Shown: positions 22,501-28,302 of the stretch, one piece after another
How the letters are laid out: each line of letters starts with the position of its first letter
How positions within the stretch are numbered: the first letter of the stretch is position 1
Assembly: GCF_008831285.2 (NCBI RefSeq)
Contig: NC_045148.1
Location: 556,001 to 620,000, forward strand
Direction of reading: 5' to 3'
DNA length: 64,000 nucleotides
DNA from: Nymphaea colorata
Lineage: Eukaryota > Streptophyta > Magnoliopsida > Nymphaeales > Nymphaeaceae
Position numbers and translations under genes: made by a program
Notes under the pieces: model-generated
Told to the model about the DNA's origin: nothing
The model's database searches: none
The model's input: the letters and a program-made list of their open reading frames with translations, nothing else

Positions 22501-22524
22501 TTCGTCCAATTCCCTCAGCGCCAT
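1258..22524 (-). CDS. HEN1: HEN1 small-RNA 2'-O-methyltransferase, 5' half of the gene (four coding exons, partial)
   Basis: HEN1 methylates the 2'-OH of the 3'-terminal nucleotide of miRNA and siRNA duplexes, using S-adenosylmethionine, and protects them from uridylation and decay. Recognition rests on four exons whose translations match plant HEN1 in order: dsRBD1 (22240-22524), a 30-residue linker (14457-14546), and the La-motif-containing region (1618-2063, 1258-1515). All have AG/GT splice ends and compatible phases (0, 0, 2, 2). About 359 residues are encoded here, against roughly 940 in Arabidopsis; dsRBD2, the PPIase-like domain and the catalytic methyltransferase domain would lie to the left of the window. 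No stop or frameshift interrupts the exons, so the gene looks functional although its introns reach 7.7 and 12.4 kb. The family assignment comes from remembered conserved motifs, not a search. Confidence 0.9.
1618..2063 (-). CDS. HEN1: HEN1 coding exon 3 (La-motif-containing region)
   Basis: 446 bp, acceptor GGTCAAG|TTT at 2063 and donor CAAG|GTGAGA after 1618. It encodes 148 residues plus two bases: [16 protein letters not shown] at the start, then [37 protein letters not shown] and SSQVLISR at the end. The same blocks occur in this order in Arabidopsis HEN1 between dsRBD1 and dsRBD2. The frame is open throughout. The upstream intron is 12,393 bp because a nested retrotransposon cluster starts only 458 bp away. 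Confidence 0.92.
2064..2521 (-). other. HEN1 intron, 3' segment, with an unexplained open frame
   Basis: Intron sequence between the outer gypsy insertion and HEN1 exon 3. Its 3' end has a pyrimidine-rich tract before the acceptor. A minus-strand open frame runs from inside the LTR (2548) to 2150 and encodes peptides such as [20 protein letters not shown] and [18 protein letters not shown]. It looks somewhat protein-like, but I do not recognise it in HEN1 or any transposon, and it has no clear splice signals. Confidence 0.35.
2522..2788 (-). repeat. 3' LTR of outer gypsy element
   Basis: 267 bp, closely similar along its length to 12673-12938 apart from a divergent stretch of about 15 bp near one end and scattered substitutions. 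On the minus strand it follows a purine-rich tract (2789-2805, ATAAGAGGAGAGTAT), the expected polypurine tract. Confidence 0.88.
2820..3130 (-). pseudogene. Integrase C-terminus and chromodomain of outer gypsy
   Basis: The translation contains FHISKLK (the conserved integrase end, normally VFHVSQLK), then [20 protein letters not shown] and [15 protein letters not shown]. This is a chromodomain-like tail of the kind that targets chromovirus integrase to chromatin. The 80-residue stretch at 2820-3062 is open; upstream sequence is frame-shifted. It abuts the polypurine tract and 3' LTR, as expected for the end of pol. Confidence 0.75.
3131..3486 (-). pseudogene. Decayed integrase segment of outer gypsy
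   Basis: This sits between the chromodomain end and the TRIM insertion. Minus-strand translation in mixed frames fits the integrase C-terminal region, but stops and frameshifts are frequent. The adjoining integrase sequence resumes at 3959, immediately after the TRIM. Confidence 0.5.
3487..3681 (-). repeat. TRIM copy 1, left LTR
   Basis: 195 bp, aligns end to end with 3758-3953 with scattered mismatches. Confidence 0.9.
3758..3953 (-). repeat. TRIM copy 1, right LTR
   Basis: 196 bp partner of 3487-3681. On the minus strand this is the 5' LTR, followed by the primer site at 3744-3757. Confidence 0.9.
3954..4560 (-). pseudogene. Integrase core and zinc-binding N-terminus of outer gypsy
   Basis: The minus-strand frame at 4146-4361 gives [19 protein letters not shown] and [20 protein letters not shown]. 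That is the classic gypsy integrase core start, with its first catalytic aspartate in [11 protein letters not shown]. Farther right (4361-4560), frames with [12 protein letters not shown] correspond to the zinc-binding N-terminal region. Left of 4146, fragments before the TRIM represent the second half of the core. Frameshifts and stops are numerous, so this cannot be functional. Confidence 0.72.
4561..5085 (-). pseudogene. RNase H region of outer gypsy, fused to protease by loss of reverse transcriptase
   Basis: The minus-strand frame ending at 4971 contains [20 protein letters not shown], matching the start of gypsy RNase H (usually DASGVGIGAVLMQDG). Just upstream in translation comes the protease end, [17 protein letters not shown], with only about 15 residues between them. 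The roughly 1.2 kb that should encode reverse transcriptase is absent, with a junction near 5075-5090. Left of 4971 the RNase H continues in broken frames towards the integrase. Confidence 0.75.
5086..6064 (-). pseudogene. Gag C-terminus and aspartic protease of outer gypsy
   Basis: A 246-residue minus-strand frame (5228-5968) contains a gag stretch ([27 protein letters not shown]), a linker, SLHALAG, and the protease active-site region VDIGSTHNF (family norm D-S/T-G-S). The zinc knuckle is visible only in another frame ([16 protein letters not shown], around 5570-5610), so two compensating frameshifts surround it. Right of 5968 the gag continues to 6064, where the inner element interrupts it; the missing N-terminal part resumes at 12104. 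This gag is clearly related to that of the inner element. Confidence 0.8.
6065..6315 (+). repeat. 5' LTR of inner gypsy
   Basis: 251 bp, TGTTAGGC...GGTGACTCA. It contains AACGGGTCGGGTCCAG and CATGTTATGTTATATACGC, shared with 11828-12103. Confidence 0.9.
6316..6328 (+). promoter_or_regulatory. Primer binding site (initiator-Met tRNA) of inner gypsy
   Basis: AGGTATCAGAGCT directly follows the LTR. It differs by one base from the common plant primer site TGGTATCAGAGC, complementary to the 3' end of initiator-Met tRNA. Confidence 0.85.
6337..7368 (+). pseudogene. Gag of inner gypsy
   Basis: The ATG at 6337 lies 9 bases after the primer site. The translation starts [17 protein letters not shown], is stopped by TAG, then continues with a coiled-coil-like stretch ([20 protein letters not shown]). 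After a further stop and a frame change the main capsid part is open from 6736 to 7368 ([57 protein letters not shown]). It ends with one zinc knuckle, [15 protein letters not shown] (about 7273-7317). Gag would package the element RNA into particles; the breaks make this copy non-functional. Confidence 0.85.
7369..7860 (+). pseudogene. Aspartic protease of inner gypsy
   Basis: The active-site motif DTSSTHNF is encoded from 7517. It is followed by [17 protein letters not shown] and the domain end [17 protein letters not shown] (7541-7777 open). The usual retrotransposon protease has D-S/T-G-S, so the glycine is replaced by serine here. Frameshifts separate it from gag and from the reverse transcriptase. 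Confidence 0.75.
7861..8620 (+). pseudogene. Reverse transcriptase of inner gypsy
   Basis: The fingers and palm are recognisable in two frames. 8232-8471 gives [20 protein letters not shown] and [16 protein letters not shown]. 8371-8583 gives [20 protein letters not shown] and the catalytic [11 protein letters not shown], with both aspartates of the Y/F-x-D-D motif kept. A frameshift near 8385 and stops upstream (8218-8231 and earlier) break it. This is the domain that the outer element has lost. Confidence 0.85.
8621..9290 (+). pseudogene. RT connection and RNase H of inner gypsy
   Basis: Fragments in successive frames are [20 protein letters not shown] (connection, 8580-8921 frame), then [20 protein letters not shown] and [13 protein letters not shown] (8944-9129), then [20 protein letters not shown] (9203 onward), the end of RNase H. 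Order and spacing are normal for gypsy; frameshifts separate all three. Confidence 0.78.
9291..10131 (+). pseudogene. Integrase zinc finger and core of inner gypsy
   Basis: The zinc-binding part ends with [20 protein letters not shown] (from about 9605). The core begins [14 protein letters not shown] and [15 protein letters not shown] (first catalytic Asp). The second Asp lies in [12 protein letters not shown] (about 9880-9915). At the third position the sequence runs [14 protein letters not shown] where the family has the catalytic Glu in a QSE motif; a deletion of about a dozen bases appears to have removed it. The core is then interrupted exactly at 10131 by a hAT-like MITE. Confidence 0.8.
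10124..10131 (+). repeat. Target-site duplication of hAT-like MITE 1 (left)
   Basis: AGTTTATG, repeated exactly at 10846-10853 on the other side of the element. 8 bp is the hallmark length of hAT transposons. Confidence 0.9.
10132..10845. mobile_element. hAT-like non-autonomous transposon with CGATAC arrays, copy 1
   Basis: 714 bp. Termini are CAATGTTGTA and TACAACATTG (10-bp perfect inverted repeat, fitting the hAT YARNG terminus), with an exact 8-bp target duplication. The first 100 bp hold about eight CGATAC motifs plus inverted ones. The last 90 bp hold three more and near-matches. The central part of about 480 bp lacks them and is partly purine-rich. No transposase is encoded. Joining the flanks at the duplication restores uninterrupted reading of the integrase gene, except for one TGA. 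Subterminal hexamer arrays are typical of transposase-binding regions in hAT elements (inference). Confidence 0.9.
10854..11160 (+). pseudogene. Integrase, segment between the two MITEs (inner gypsy)
   Basis: Right after the duplication the frame reads through a TGA and continues with integrase-type sequence ([13 protein letters not shown]). It then gives [20 protein letters not shown] and [38 protein letters not shown] (10935-11160). This is the conserved C-terminal barrel of gypsy integrase. It is cut at 11160 by the second MITE. Confidence 0.8.
11161..11511. mobile_element. hAT-like non-autonomous transposon with CGATAC arrays, copy 2
   Basis: 351 bp. Ends are CAGTGTTGTA and TACAACATTG, flanked by TGCATATG (11153-11160) and CGCATATG (11512-11519), an 8-bp duplication with one mismatch. 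The right 130 bp closely match copy 1 (10715-10845), including CTTACGATACGCTTTTTACA. The left part is a denser and rearranged array of CGATAC and GTATCG motifs. The central spacer of copy 1 is absent. The orientation is the same as copy 1, with only 315 bp between them. Confidence 0.9.
11520..11811 (+). pseudogene. Integrase end and chromodomain of inner gypsy
   Basis: After the second MITE the frame resumes with [19 protein letters not shown], the conserved integrase end, then [11 protein letters not shown]. After stops, a chromodomain-like segment follows ([30 protein letters not shown]). A minus-strand open frame over the same DNA is a shadow. Confidence 0.78.
11812..11827 (+). promoter_or_regulatory. 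Polypurine tract of inner gypsy
   Basis: TTGAAGGGGGGAAT lies directly against the 3' LTR; it would prime plus-strand DNA synthesis. Confidence 0.8.
11828..12103 (+). repeat. 3' LTR of inner gypsy
   Basis: 276 bp, matching 6065-6315. The extra length is an internal segment of about 24 bp (around 12055-12082) beside the TGATAGCTGTTTGGTG end block. Confidence 0.9.
12104..12652 (-). pseudogene. Gag N-terminus of outer gypsy
   Basis: On the minus strand an ATG near the primer site starts a frame that is quickly stopped. The main part (12625-12251) encodes a coiled-coil-like [20 protein letters not shown] and [20 protein letters not shown]. The frame at 12278-12104 then gives [20 protein letters not shown]-like capsid sequence ([20 protein letters not shown]). 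The reading stops at 12104, where the inner element sits, and resumes at 6064. Confidence 0.8.
12654..12671 (-). promoter_or_regulatory. Primer binding site of outer gypsy
   Basis: The minus strand reads TTGGTATTAGATCTATGG next to the 5' LTR. It is close to TGGTATCAGAGC, the initiator-Met primer site, with two transitions. Confidence 0.8.
12673..12938 (-). repeat. 5' LTR of outer gypsy
   Basis: 266 bp partner of 2522-2788, ending in CTAACA before the duplicated AAAAAC. Confidence 0.9.
12939..14127 (-). other. HEN1 intron, no gene seen
   Basis: AT-rich intron sequence between the outer gypsy element and exon 2. It holds a C/T-rich stretch near 13141-13170 and several A or T runs, but nothing with coding character. 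Confidence 0.55.
14128..14250 (-). repeat. Possible remnant of a TRIM-related LTR
   Basis: TATAACAACCCGGCTCAG and CTCCTAGTCTAACAGG followed by TTCCAACC resemble the start of the TRIM LTR at 3487 (CCCCTAGTCTGGCGG, then ATCCCAACC). I see no partner LTR or target duplication. Confidence 0.4.
14457..14546 (-). CDS. HEN1: HEN1 coding exon 2 (90-nt micro-exon)
   Basis: Exactly 90 bp between a strong acceptor (TTTGCAG|CTTGGT) and donor (GATGAG|GTTGGT), phase 0 at both ends. It encodes 30 residues, starting LGI and ending with [15 protein letters not shown]. The Arabidopsis protein has a 30-residue stretch of the same pattern at the same place (LGI ... IVGRIKYIFSDE) between dsRBD1 and FLSAEHPLGAH. 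Exon 1 ends ...LEK and exon 3 begins FLKSSHPL, so the three join without a gap. It is isolated by introns of 7,693 and 12,393 bp, so correct definition of this small exon is the most fragile step of splicing here. Confidence 0.9.
14547..15105 (-). other. HEN1 intron segment
   Basis: No supportable gene. Minus-strand frames at 14631-15154 have stops and no recognised domain, though they continue the coding-like island to the right. Confidence 0.4.
15106..15515 (-). pseudogene. Unidentified coding-like island in HEN1 intron
   Basis: Two overlapping minus-strand frames together give a protein-like sequence: [19 protein letters not shown], then a lysine run from a CTT microsatellite (15304-15322), then [19 protein letters not shown] and [19 protein letters not shown]. 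It would need one frame change near the microsatellite. I do not recognise the family. It might be a captured gene fragment or part of a decayed transposon. Confidence 0.35.
15516..16780 (-). other. HEN1 intron, no gene seen
   Basis: T-rich plus strand with no coding signal and no clear repeat boundary. Confidence 0.5.
16781..16997. repeat. Possible MITE terminus next to a LINE
   Basis: GGGGCCGTTTGATGGA after CTAA resembles the ends of plant PIF/Harbinger or hAT MITEs. It is followed by self-complementary runs around AAACTTGTTTCTTAG. No opposite end could be placed with confidence. Confidence 0.35.
16998..18610 (-). mobile_element. LINE (L1-type) fragment with poly(A) end
   Basis: A 24-base T run at 16998-17021 is the poly(A) tail on the minus strand, preceded there by GCCCCAGCTCACTTGCAGC, a typical plant LINE 3' end. 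Minus-strand frames encode the zinc-binding RT-associated domain (zf-RVT): [20 protein letters not shown] and [17 protein letters not shown] (18190-18600). A C-terminal tail lies at 17142-17468 ([20 protein letters not shown]). The polymerase and endonuclease parts are missing, so this is 5'-truncated or internally deleted. 17470-17990 between the two coding parts is unassigned and may be a further insertion. Confidence 0.75.
18611..19340 (-). other. GC-richer stretch, possible LINE ORF1 remnant
   Basis: The minus-strand frame 18617-18895 ([40 protein letters not shown]) and broken glycine-rich frames to 19340 ([20 protein letters not shown]) could be a decayed LINE ORF1 (nucleic-acid-binding protein). 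No zinc knuckle is visible, so the identity is weak. Confidence 0.35.
19442..19510. repeat. Three tandem copies of a 23-bp unit
   Basis: GATGGCGGGATCAACAAACT followed by CAA, repeated three times without mismatch. Because 23 is not a multiple of three, the same peptide appears in all plus-strand frames. That explains three overlapping open frames here, none of which looks real. Confidence 0.95.
19667..19990 (-). repeat. LTR retrotransposon primer site and LTR-like remnant
   Basis: The minus strand has TGGTATCAGAGCCATATGG (19667-19685), a perfect initiator-Met primer site. Beyond it the plus strand carries TTTACGTGGTTCAGTCAATT and ACATCCACGAGAG, motifs common in plant Copia LTRs. No second LTR was found. 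The DNA to its left (19340-19666) would be the start of the interior and has no recognisable gag. Confidence 0.5.
19991..21320 (-). other. HEN1 intron, no gene seen
   Basis: AT-rich. It begins with a hairpin-like run (poly-T 19954-19963 against poly-A 19979-19987). Nothing coding is supported. Confidence 0.5.
21321..21754. mobile_element. Probable MITE containing a TA-rich microsatellite
   Basis: Related inverted ends (left CAAGTCACACGGGTGC; right, reversed, ACTGTGTCACATGGATG, sharing GTCACAYGG) are flanked by TGACTATC (21313-21320) and TGACTATT (21755-21762), an 8-bp duplication with one mismatch. The ends are GC-rich (GCACCGGTGCGGG type), unlike the surroundings. The middle holds CATACA/TATATG repeats (about 21590-21668). 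No transposase is encoded. 8-bp duplication suggests hAT. Confidence 0.6.
21590..21668. repeat. TATATG/TA microsatellite
   Basis: Alternating CATA and TATATG runs inside the probable MITE. Open frames on both strands here are repeat artefacts. Confidence 0.9.
21763..22239 (-). other. HEN1: HEN1 intron, 5' end
   Basis: Begins on the minus strand with the donor GAG AAG|GTTGTTACC at 22239. No gene inside. Confidence 0.7.
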
Positions 22525-22538
22525 AATAAGGTCTTCAC
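22240..22538 (-). CDS. HEN1: HEN1 coding exon 1 (dsRNA-binding domain 1)
   Basis: Translation starts at the ATG at 22524 and gives 95 residues to the donor at 22240. The stretch [20 protein letters not shown] begins the first dsRNA-binding domain, [20 protein letters not shown] and [11 protein letters not shown] form its sheet, and [13 protein letters not shown] (residues 81-93) is the RNA-binding helix. Arabidopsis HEN1 has the same blocks. The start is chosen because 14 bases upstream, at 22538, there is a good acceptor (GGTCTAG|GTGAAG). Open sequence farther upstream lacks similarity and is probably intron. The exon ends in phase 0, fitting the micro-exon. Confidence 0.92.
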
Positions 22539-23378
22539 CTAGACCAAGTGGAGAAGAGAATACAGTTAAGTTTATTTCAAGGAAGACACTAATGTCCACA
22601 TTGGCCAACAAACCTAATAAGCAAACAGCCCCTAAGAACAACAAACTACAATACATGAGGACAACAAAATGAAGGCATAAAACAACAAATAACATGCATA
22701 AAGAGTGACAGATAGAAGAAATACGTAAATGAATAACAAATCGCAAGTAAATAGGAATGGTGCATGTCCCATGTCAGATTCCAAAAGGATTACACAGCAT
22801 TTCTCAAAGCCACAAGGAAGCTAAAAGAGTGACAGGAAACATTTTTTATAAGGAAGATGAAAAAGAAAAATAAACACCAATATGGTTGTCCTTTTCCTGA
22901 TGGAACAAATGACAAGAACATGTGCCTGTGCCCGTACATGAGAGAGGACAACAGACAGAGACAAAGAGAGAGAGTTGAGAAAGGATTTCAAGAAGGATGA
23001 AGTTTTAAGGAAGGAGCTTCGAAAGTCATCTCGACAAGGATACCCTGGAACCAGATGATCCCGTCAGAGAACAAAACGAGTACAGGAAGGCAAAATTTTA
23101 GCAGATAAGAAATCCCATAACTGAAAAATCTTCAAAATACTAGAACGTGAATGATATCACTGCCCGGCTCCAATCAAACCGCAGAAACAGAGCAGTTCGC
23201 CTTGTACTACCTCACCTCTGAAAAAAATAGTGAAGAAAAATTCACTGAACAACCAAGTCGATGAGAGCAACGTCAAAGGATATCCTTACGTCTGAAGTAA
23301 ACCAGAAACAAAAGAATCTTAGCGGAAACGAAAAGAACGACGGAAATCAAACTTCTGAACTTGCAAATAAAAGTATAC
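22539..23378 (-). other. HEN1: Proposed HEN1 5' UTR intron
   Basis: 840 bp between a donor CGGGAAG|GTATAC (23378) and the acceptor GGTCTAG (22540-22539). A 5' UTR intron is inferred from these sites and from the rise in GC content to the right. Confidence 0.55.
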
Positions 23379-23600
23379 CTTCCCGGAATGGAAAAAGAGA
23401 AAGAAGCAAGCAGAATCGCCCTGGTTTGCGATCGGGCGGGCGGACTGAGTGGAGCTACAAGGCAGGCATTGTCATTCATTCACTCCATTTGCGGAAGGAG
23501 AAGGCGTCGAGGAAGCGTCTGCCCCGCTGGATGTTTCGAACGACTCCCCAGTTTCCTTGGGAGCCTTTTCCTTCCCGGCACGGAAATCGAACAGCTTCAT
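23379..23600 (-). promoter_or_regulatory. HEN1: Proposed HEN1 5' UTR exon and promoter-proximal region
   Basis: GC-richer than its surroundings (around 23400-23590, including GCCCGCCCGATCGC), as plant transcription start regions often are. The donor at 23379/23378 bounds it on the left. The right limit and the start site are not determined; I see no convincing TATA box. Confidence 0.4.
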
Positions 23601-23606
23601 TGCTTC

Positions 23607-23714
23607 TTATGTGATACTAGCATCTGTTTTGATCACTTTCTACCGTATGTACCCTTTCTTTTCTTTGTGCATGCACAAACAATGTTTTATGTGATACTAG
23701 CATCTGTTTTGATC
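23607..23714. repeat. 28-bp direct repeat upstream of HEN1
   Basis: Starting TTATGTGATACTAGCATCTG and ending TTTTGATC, the same 28 bases occur at 23607-23634 and 23687-23714 without mismatch, 52 bp apart. Confidence 0.92.
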
Positions 23715-24160
23715 TATCGATCGAGTCTCTGTTTATGTAAACCATCACAGCAAAAAAGTTTCTTAAGTTTGTCTCTTTTCTCTTTTTTGTCTATCTTTTT
23801 ACCACCATGCGTGATACCTCATCCCTCTTCATTATAGTCTAGTATAGGGGTATTATTGTAAATAATATAGATTATATCTTTTATTTTCTTTTATGTAGTC
23901 CAACAATCATGATTTTAGCAATTCTTTCTTTTACATCCCAACAACTTTTATAATCACTTATTCTCTTTCCTTTCATTTTTTTTTCCTTTCTCATTCCATT
24001 TCCCTCCCTTTCTTTTACTTTCCTTTTCACCCCTCTTTTCTTCTCTTTCCTTCCATCCAAACAAAGTGTCAATCTTGACATGCTAATGTGTGTTGAAAAA
24101 CTCATGGTATTTATGCATATTGTAAAATATGCTTCAAAGTGGAAATAGACAGTTTAAACA
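23715..24160. other. Intergenic, no gene seen
   Basis: Pyrimidine-rich plus strand (23880-24060, CTTTCC runs). A minus-strand open frame is a low-complexity artefact. Confidence 0.6.
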
Positions 24161-24420
24161 TAAGGGCATGTTTGATGGACAGGTGAAAGTTGGTGGGGAA
24201 GGGAGAATTTGTACGGGCGGGTGAATTTTTCACCCGCCCGATTGAAAACCCATCAAATTGGGTGGAATTCCACCCGTTTAACCCAAAAGGGAGTGGGTGG
24301 AATTTCACCCGCTCAAAAATCCGAGCTCGGAGCTAGGACTTTCAAGCGGGTGAAATTTCACCCGCTCGAAATAGTTGTTTCGGGCTAGGTATTTGCATTC
24401 CGCTCGACCTCCCTCCACAA
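24161..24420. repeat. Palindrome cluster around a GGGTGAA/TTCACCC core
   Basis: Perfect palindromes are CGGGCGGGTGAA (24214-24225) with its complement 24229-24240, loop TTT; and the 22-bp one centred in GCGGGTGAAATTTCACCCGC (24345-24366). Further half-sites are at 24270-24310. The left end, GGGCATGTTTGATGGACAGG, resembles a MITE terminus. Confidence 0.6.
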
Positions 24421-24830
24421 CGCTCGACCTCCCTCCGCAGCTCCTCCTCCCTCATGCCTTCTCACTGTCGCACCAAAGTATAACTAGGTCACACCGTCGC
24501 CGCTGCGCCGTCGCGTCTCCACTCCACCACTGGTAGGCTTTTTTCCTTTCTCTCTCTGATTCCCTCCCTTTCTCTAATGCCCTAAGTTGTCGCTCCTTCC
24601 TCTCTGCCATAGAGACCGTCTGCCACAGTTGCCATCGCCACTGCATTGTCGCCTCTCTGCTCCACCGCCGGTATGCTTTCTCTCTCTGATGCCTTCCCTT
24701 TCCCCCTTTCTTTGATGCCCTAAGTTGTTGTTCCTTCCCCTCTGCCTCAGAGACCGTCTGCCACAGTTGCCTCTTTGCGTCGTCGCCTCTCTGCCACAGG
24801 TTGCCACTCCTTCCCTCTGTTACTGCCCGG
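24421..24830. repeat. Imperfect tandem duplication, about 155 bp unit
   Basis: GCCCTAAGTTGTCGCTCC and GAGACCGTCTGCCACAGTTG recur as GCCCTAAGTTGTTGTTCC and GAGACCGTCTGCCACAGTTG about 155 bp later. The stretch is C/T-rich. Minus-strand open frames are shadows. Confidence 0.7.
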
Positions 24831-25709
24831 TGAGTCTCTCTATCTCTCTCGCTTCTACCACAGTTACCGGCATAGTCGAACGATTTGGGCGTATGACTTG
24901 CTGGCTTGTAGTTGAGGTGCGTAGGCGTCTGATTTGGGCGTTTGGGCTTGTAACCTTACATTGAAATTTCAAAGTTGGATGTCATGGTTTTAACTGTGTT
25001 TTTTTTTTTATACATTAATGTGTTGTCGTTACCTTGTGAATCATGTTGTTTTTTGGATAGTAGGGAATGCACCCTCAACATTTTGTTCTTGTTGTTTTCT
25101 GGATGGTAGGGAATACACCTTCAACATTTTGTTCTTATTTGTTTTCTGGATGGTAGGGAATACACCCTAGCATTGGTGTTCATGGGTGTGTAAGATGTAT
25201 ATAAATGCATAATTGCATGTACTAGAACATGGAGGTGAAATTGAAATTTTCCATAGCTTGAAGGGTAAATTTGAAATATGCATAAATGTGTCTCATGAAA
25301 CCTGAAATTTTGACAAGAATGACCAAATTTTGGGTGAGCCACTGGTGGAAGGTTCACTCCATCACCAGTGATAATACTCAAGTCAAAGTTCAAACGATTC
25401 TCTAAGTATGGTCTACTAATTTCTTTGGCATTCCAAAGAATTAGACTCAATCTGAGTCATATAGTAACTAGTCACATCAATAATAATAATAATAATAATA
25501 ATGAAAGCAGGCAAATGAAAAAATAAATAAATAAACAAAAAAATTCAAAATGTCATGAATTTTATGATGCATGCACACATACTCGTTTAAGTAAGACCAT
25601 ATGACGTCACTTATTTCGTAGGTGTGTTTAGGGCAGATCATTCATAGCTTATGATCTCAAACAATGAGTCACCGGTAATATTGGCATACATTAGGGTAAC
25701 TACTGTCGT
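24831..25709. other. Intergenic with small repeats
   Basis: Contains three near-copies of TTTTCTGGATGGTAGGGAAT (about 25030-25165) and an (AAT)n microsatellite at 25479-25503. No gene seen. Confidence 0.6.
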
Positions 25710-28247
25710 TGTCACACCCCAACCTTTGTTACCCTCAACCACAACATTTTGTTTTTTTTTTTCTAACATAAAGCTTTGTAGTGCGACGACACAACAATTT
25801 CAAAAGAGATGAGTTGAGCAATGCAAAACCATTGGTAAGCTTTCCATTAAATAAGAATTTCAGTTCATCTGTACATATGACGAAAATGCCCAAACTCACA
25901 ACCTTGATGCCTAACAAAAATAAGACATCAATAAAACCAAAACAAGACGCGTCGGCACTACAATTGACCCAAAACTTCCCAGTAGGACGTGAGTGAAGCC
26001 ATATGCTCAACCTGCTGTACTGGGTCCACCAAAACCTGAAAAAGGAAACAACTGAAGGCTTAACCTTCGCAGTATGACAACAAGCCAGGAAAAATCCAAA
26101 CCCTCTTAGGTAGGGCTCAATTATGCGAGCAAATATCAGAACAACCTATCATCATGTCGTGTCAGGGCACGCCATGCAAAGGCCACCCAATGGCCACAGT
26201 AACACAATTTCAATCACATGCAAGACATGCTTAAACATGTCACTTGCATCCATAAGCACAACAATCACATGCACATCAATCCCATACTTTTCATTCACAT
26301 ACATTTCATTTTCATTAATATCAGTGAATTGACAGTTCTTGTGGGTGCAAACACAGGCACGTGCACACCACGGGCGGCCCACAGCCGAGAGACAACCCCC
26401 GTGGTGGCCCAGAACAGTATGGATTCATCCATCTACTGCAGCGGTAGAACACTCATCTATGGATGTGTGAATTCCAAGGAGAGATACTCAGCCTTCCTTA
26501 GGACACCTAGGTTGGAAAGGCGGAAGCCTACGCTCCAAGCACATCACACAACAGTATCTTGGAGCCTTGCACCGCCTTCTGTCCGAACAGGCGAGACCAG
26601 TGGTGAAAGCGGGACAACTCCCAAACACATACCATATCCCACTGGCCTCTCATCTCTTATTCTTTCATTCTTATATTTATACATGCACAAACACAAATAA
26701 CTGGCTAGCTCATGAGGTTGATTCACTTCACGAGTGAACCCATACCTCCAATTGCCAACACACGAGGGTTACACATAACAACAACAGTTTTGGCTAGCCG
26801 TCATAACAATATGGGTATAACTACCCTTTGTTCAATCATTTGCATCATTGCCCGCGACAATGTGTATTCAACAAACACAACATTCACATTCATTATCACA
26901 ATAATCACATCTTTGAAAAACTTAGCCAAACCACAGAGAGTAGTCTCGATCTGTGATAAGCTCGTAGCTGTCCTATGCAGTTATCATTCTAGGATGCTTT
27001 CTAATGCATAATTGGGGTCGAGGAGACACTCGACTCGATAACCCACCTCGTCTGCCCTAAACAGTTATCAATTCTAGCATGCACATGCAAATGCGTGATA
27101 TTTCAAAATAGACTTCAAATAGCTTTTCAAAACACATCATATTAGATATCAAACCATTTGCATGCGTACACACTTTCATTCACCAAACAATCAATTAATC
27201 AATCACATCACAATCCTAGAATCCCAGGATCATAGGAACACACATTCACACATTCACACATTACCCCAGGCAAGGATTTGTTTGGAATGCTGCCATACCT
27301 GACACGCGTCCAGAAAACTCTTCAAAATGCCTCGAGCTTCGAATTTGGTCGCTCAAGGTCGACGGGACGTGCCTGGTGTACCTGCAGACATAAGAAAAAA
27401 AAGTAAGATCTCTACTAATTGGCTTATCAATCCAAACCAAGCTAAAACAAAATCATTGAGGCACATGTCATTGCCTCAAGAGGGTGTCGACGAGTAGTGT
27501 CGACCTACAAGCCTTCTAATAGGCCTCCTCCCAACTTTTAGACGTTGCCACTAGACATCAAATTCAATGCCTTGCTCAGTCCATCACAACTCAATTCTCA
27601 TTTGCCTTTTGTAGTCTAGGCGTCAACCCCATTATCACATCCAACTTAGGTACACTTTACCCAAATAACTCCAAGATACGCCCGCTCGCAAAAGCGTGAG
27701 CCAGGTGCTCAAAAAGACGGTTCTAAATCTTCCCCACAACATCACACTCCCTACCATGCTTCACTATTTCTTCAAAAATCAACGCCTCGAGCCTAAAAGA
27801 TCAATAAATACATGAATCAACGCTTCTCCAACAAAATCCTACAGTTTCCCCAAAAAGCAAAGTCGCTAACATGCATTCCAAATCATCAATTCTACCTCTT
27901 AGCATGCTTAAACAATAATTATACGTGTTACAAAGGAAAATATACAAGAAAATAGGCTCAATTATGCCTTGCTCACCCCAAATCAAGAGTCATGACTGCT
28001 GCAATCATTCCGGCAGCCACCTCAAGCGTTCAATCGATCTCCAGACGGCAAAAATCGTGCTAAAATGCAACCACCAACACCACCCAATTGCTGTTATGAG
28101 GAGAAGAACACGTCCCCCAAGCTGAAAACCGATCAACAGTGATAAAATTAGTGATGATGAGTGTTCGGTTGGGGAAAAGGGAAAAACAGATAGAAAAATG
28201 GGGAGAGAAAGCTCAAGCAGGGGGTGTGGGGGAAGGGGGAACGCGCT

Positions 28248-28302
<55 letters not shown>

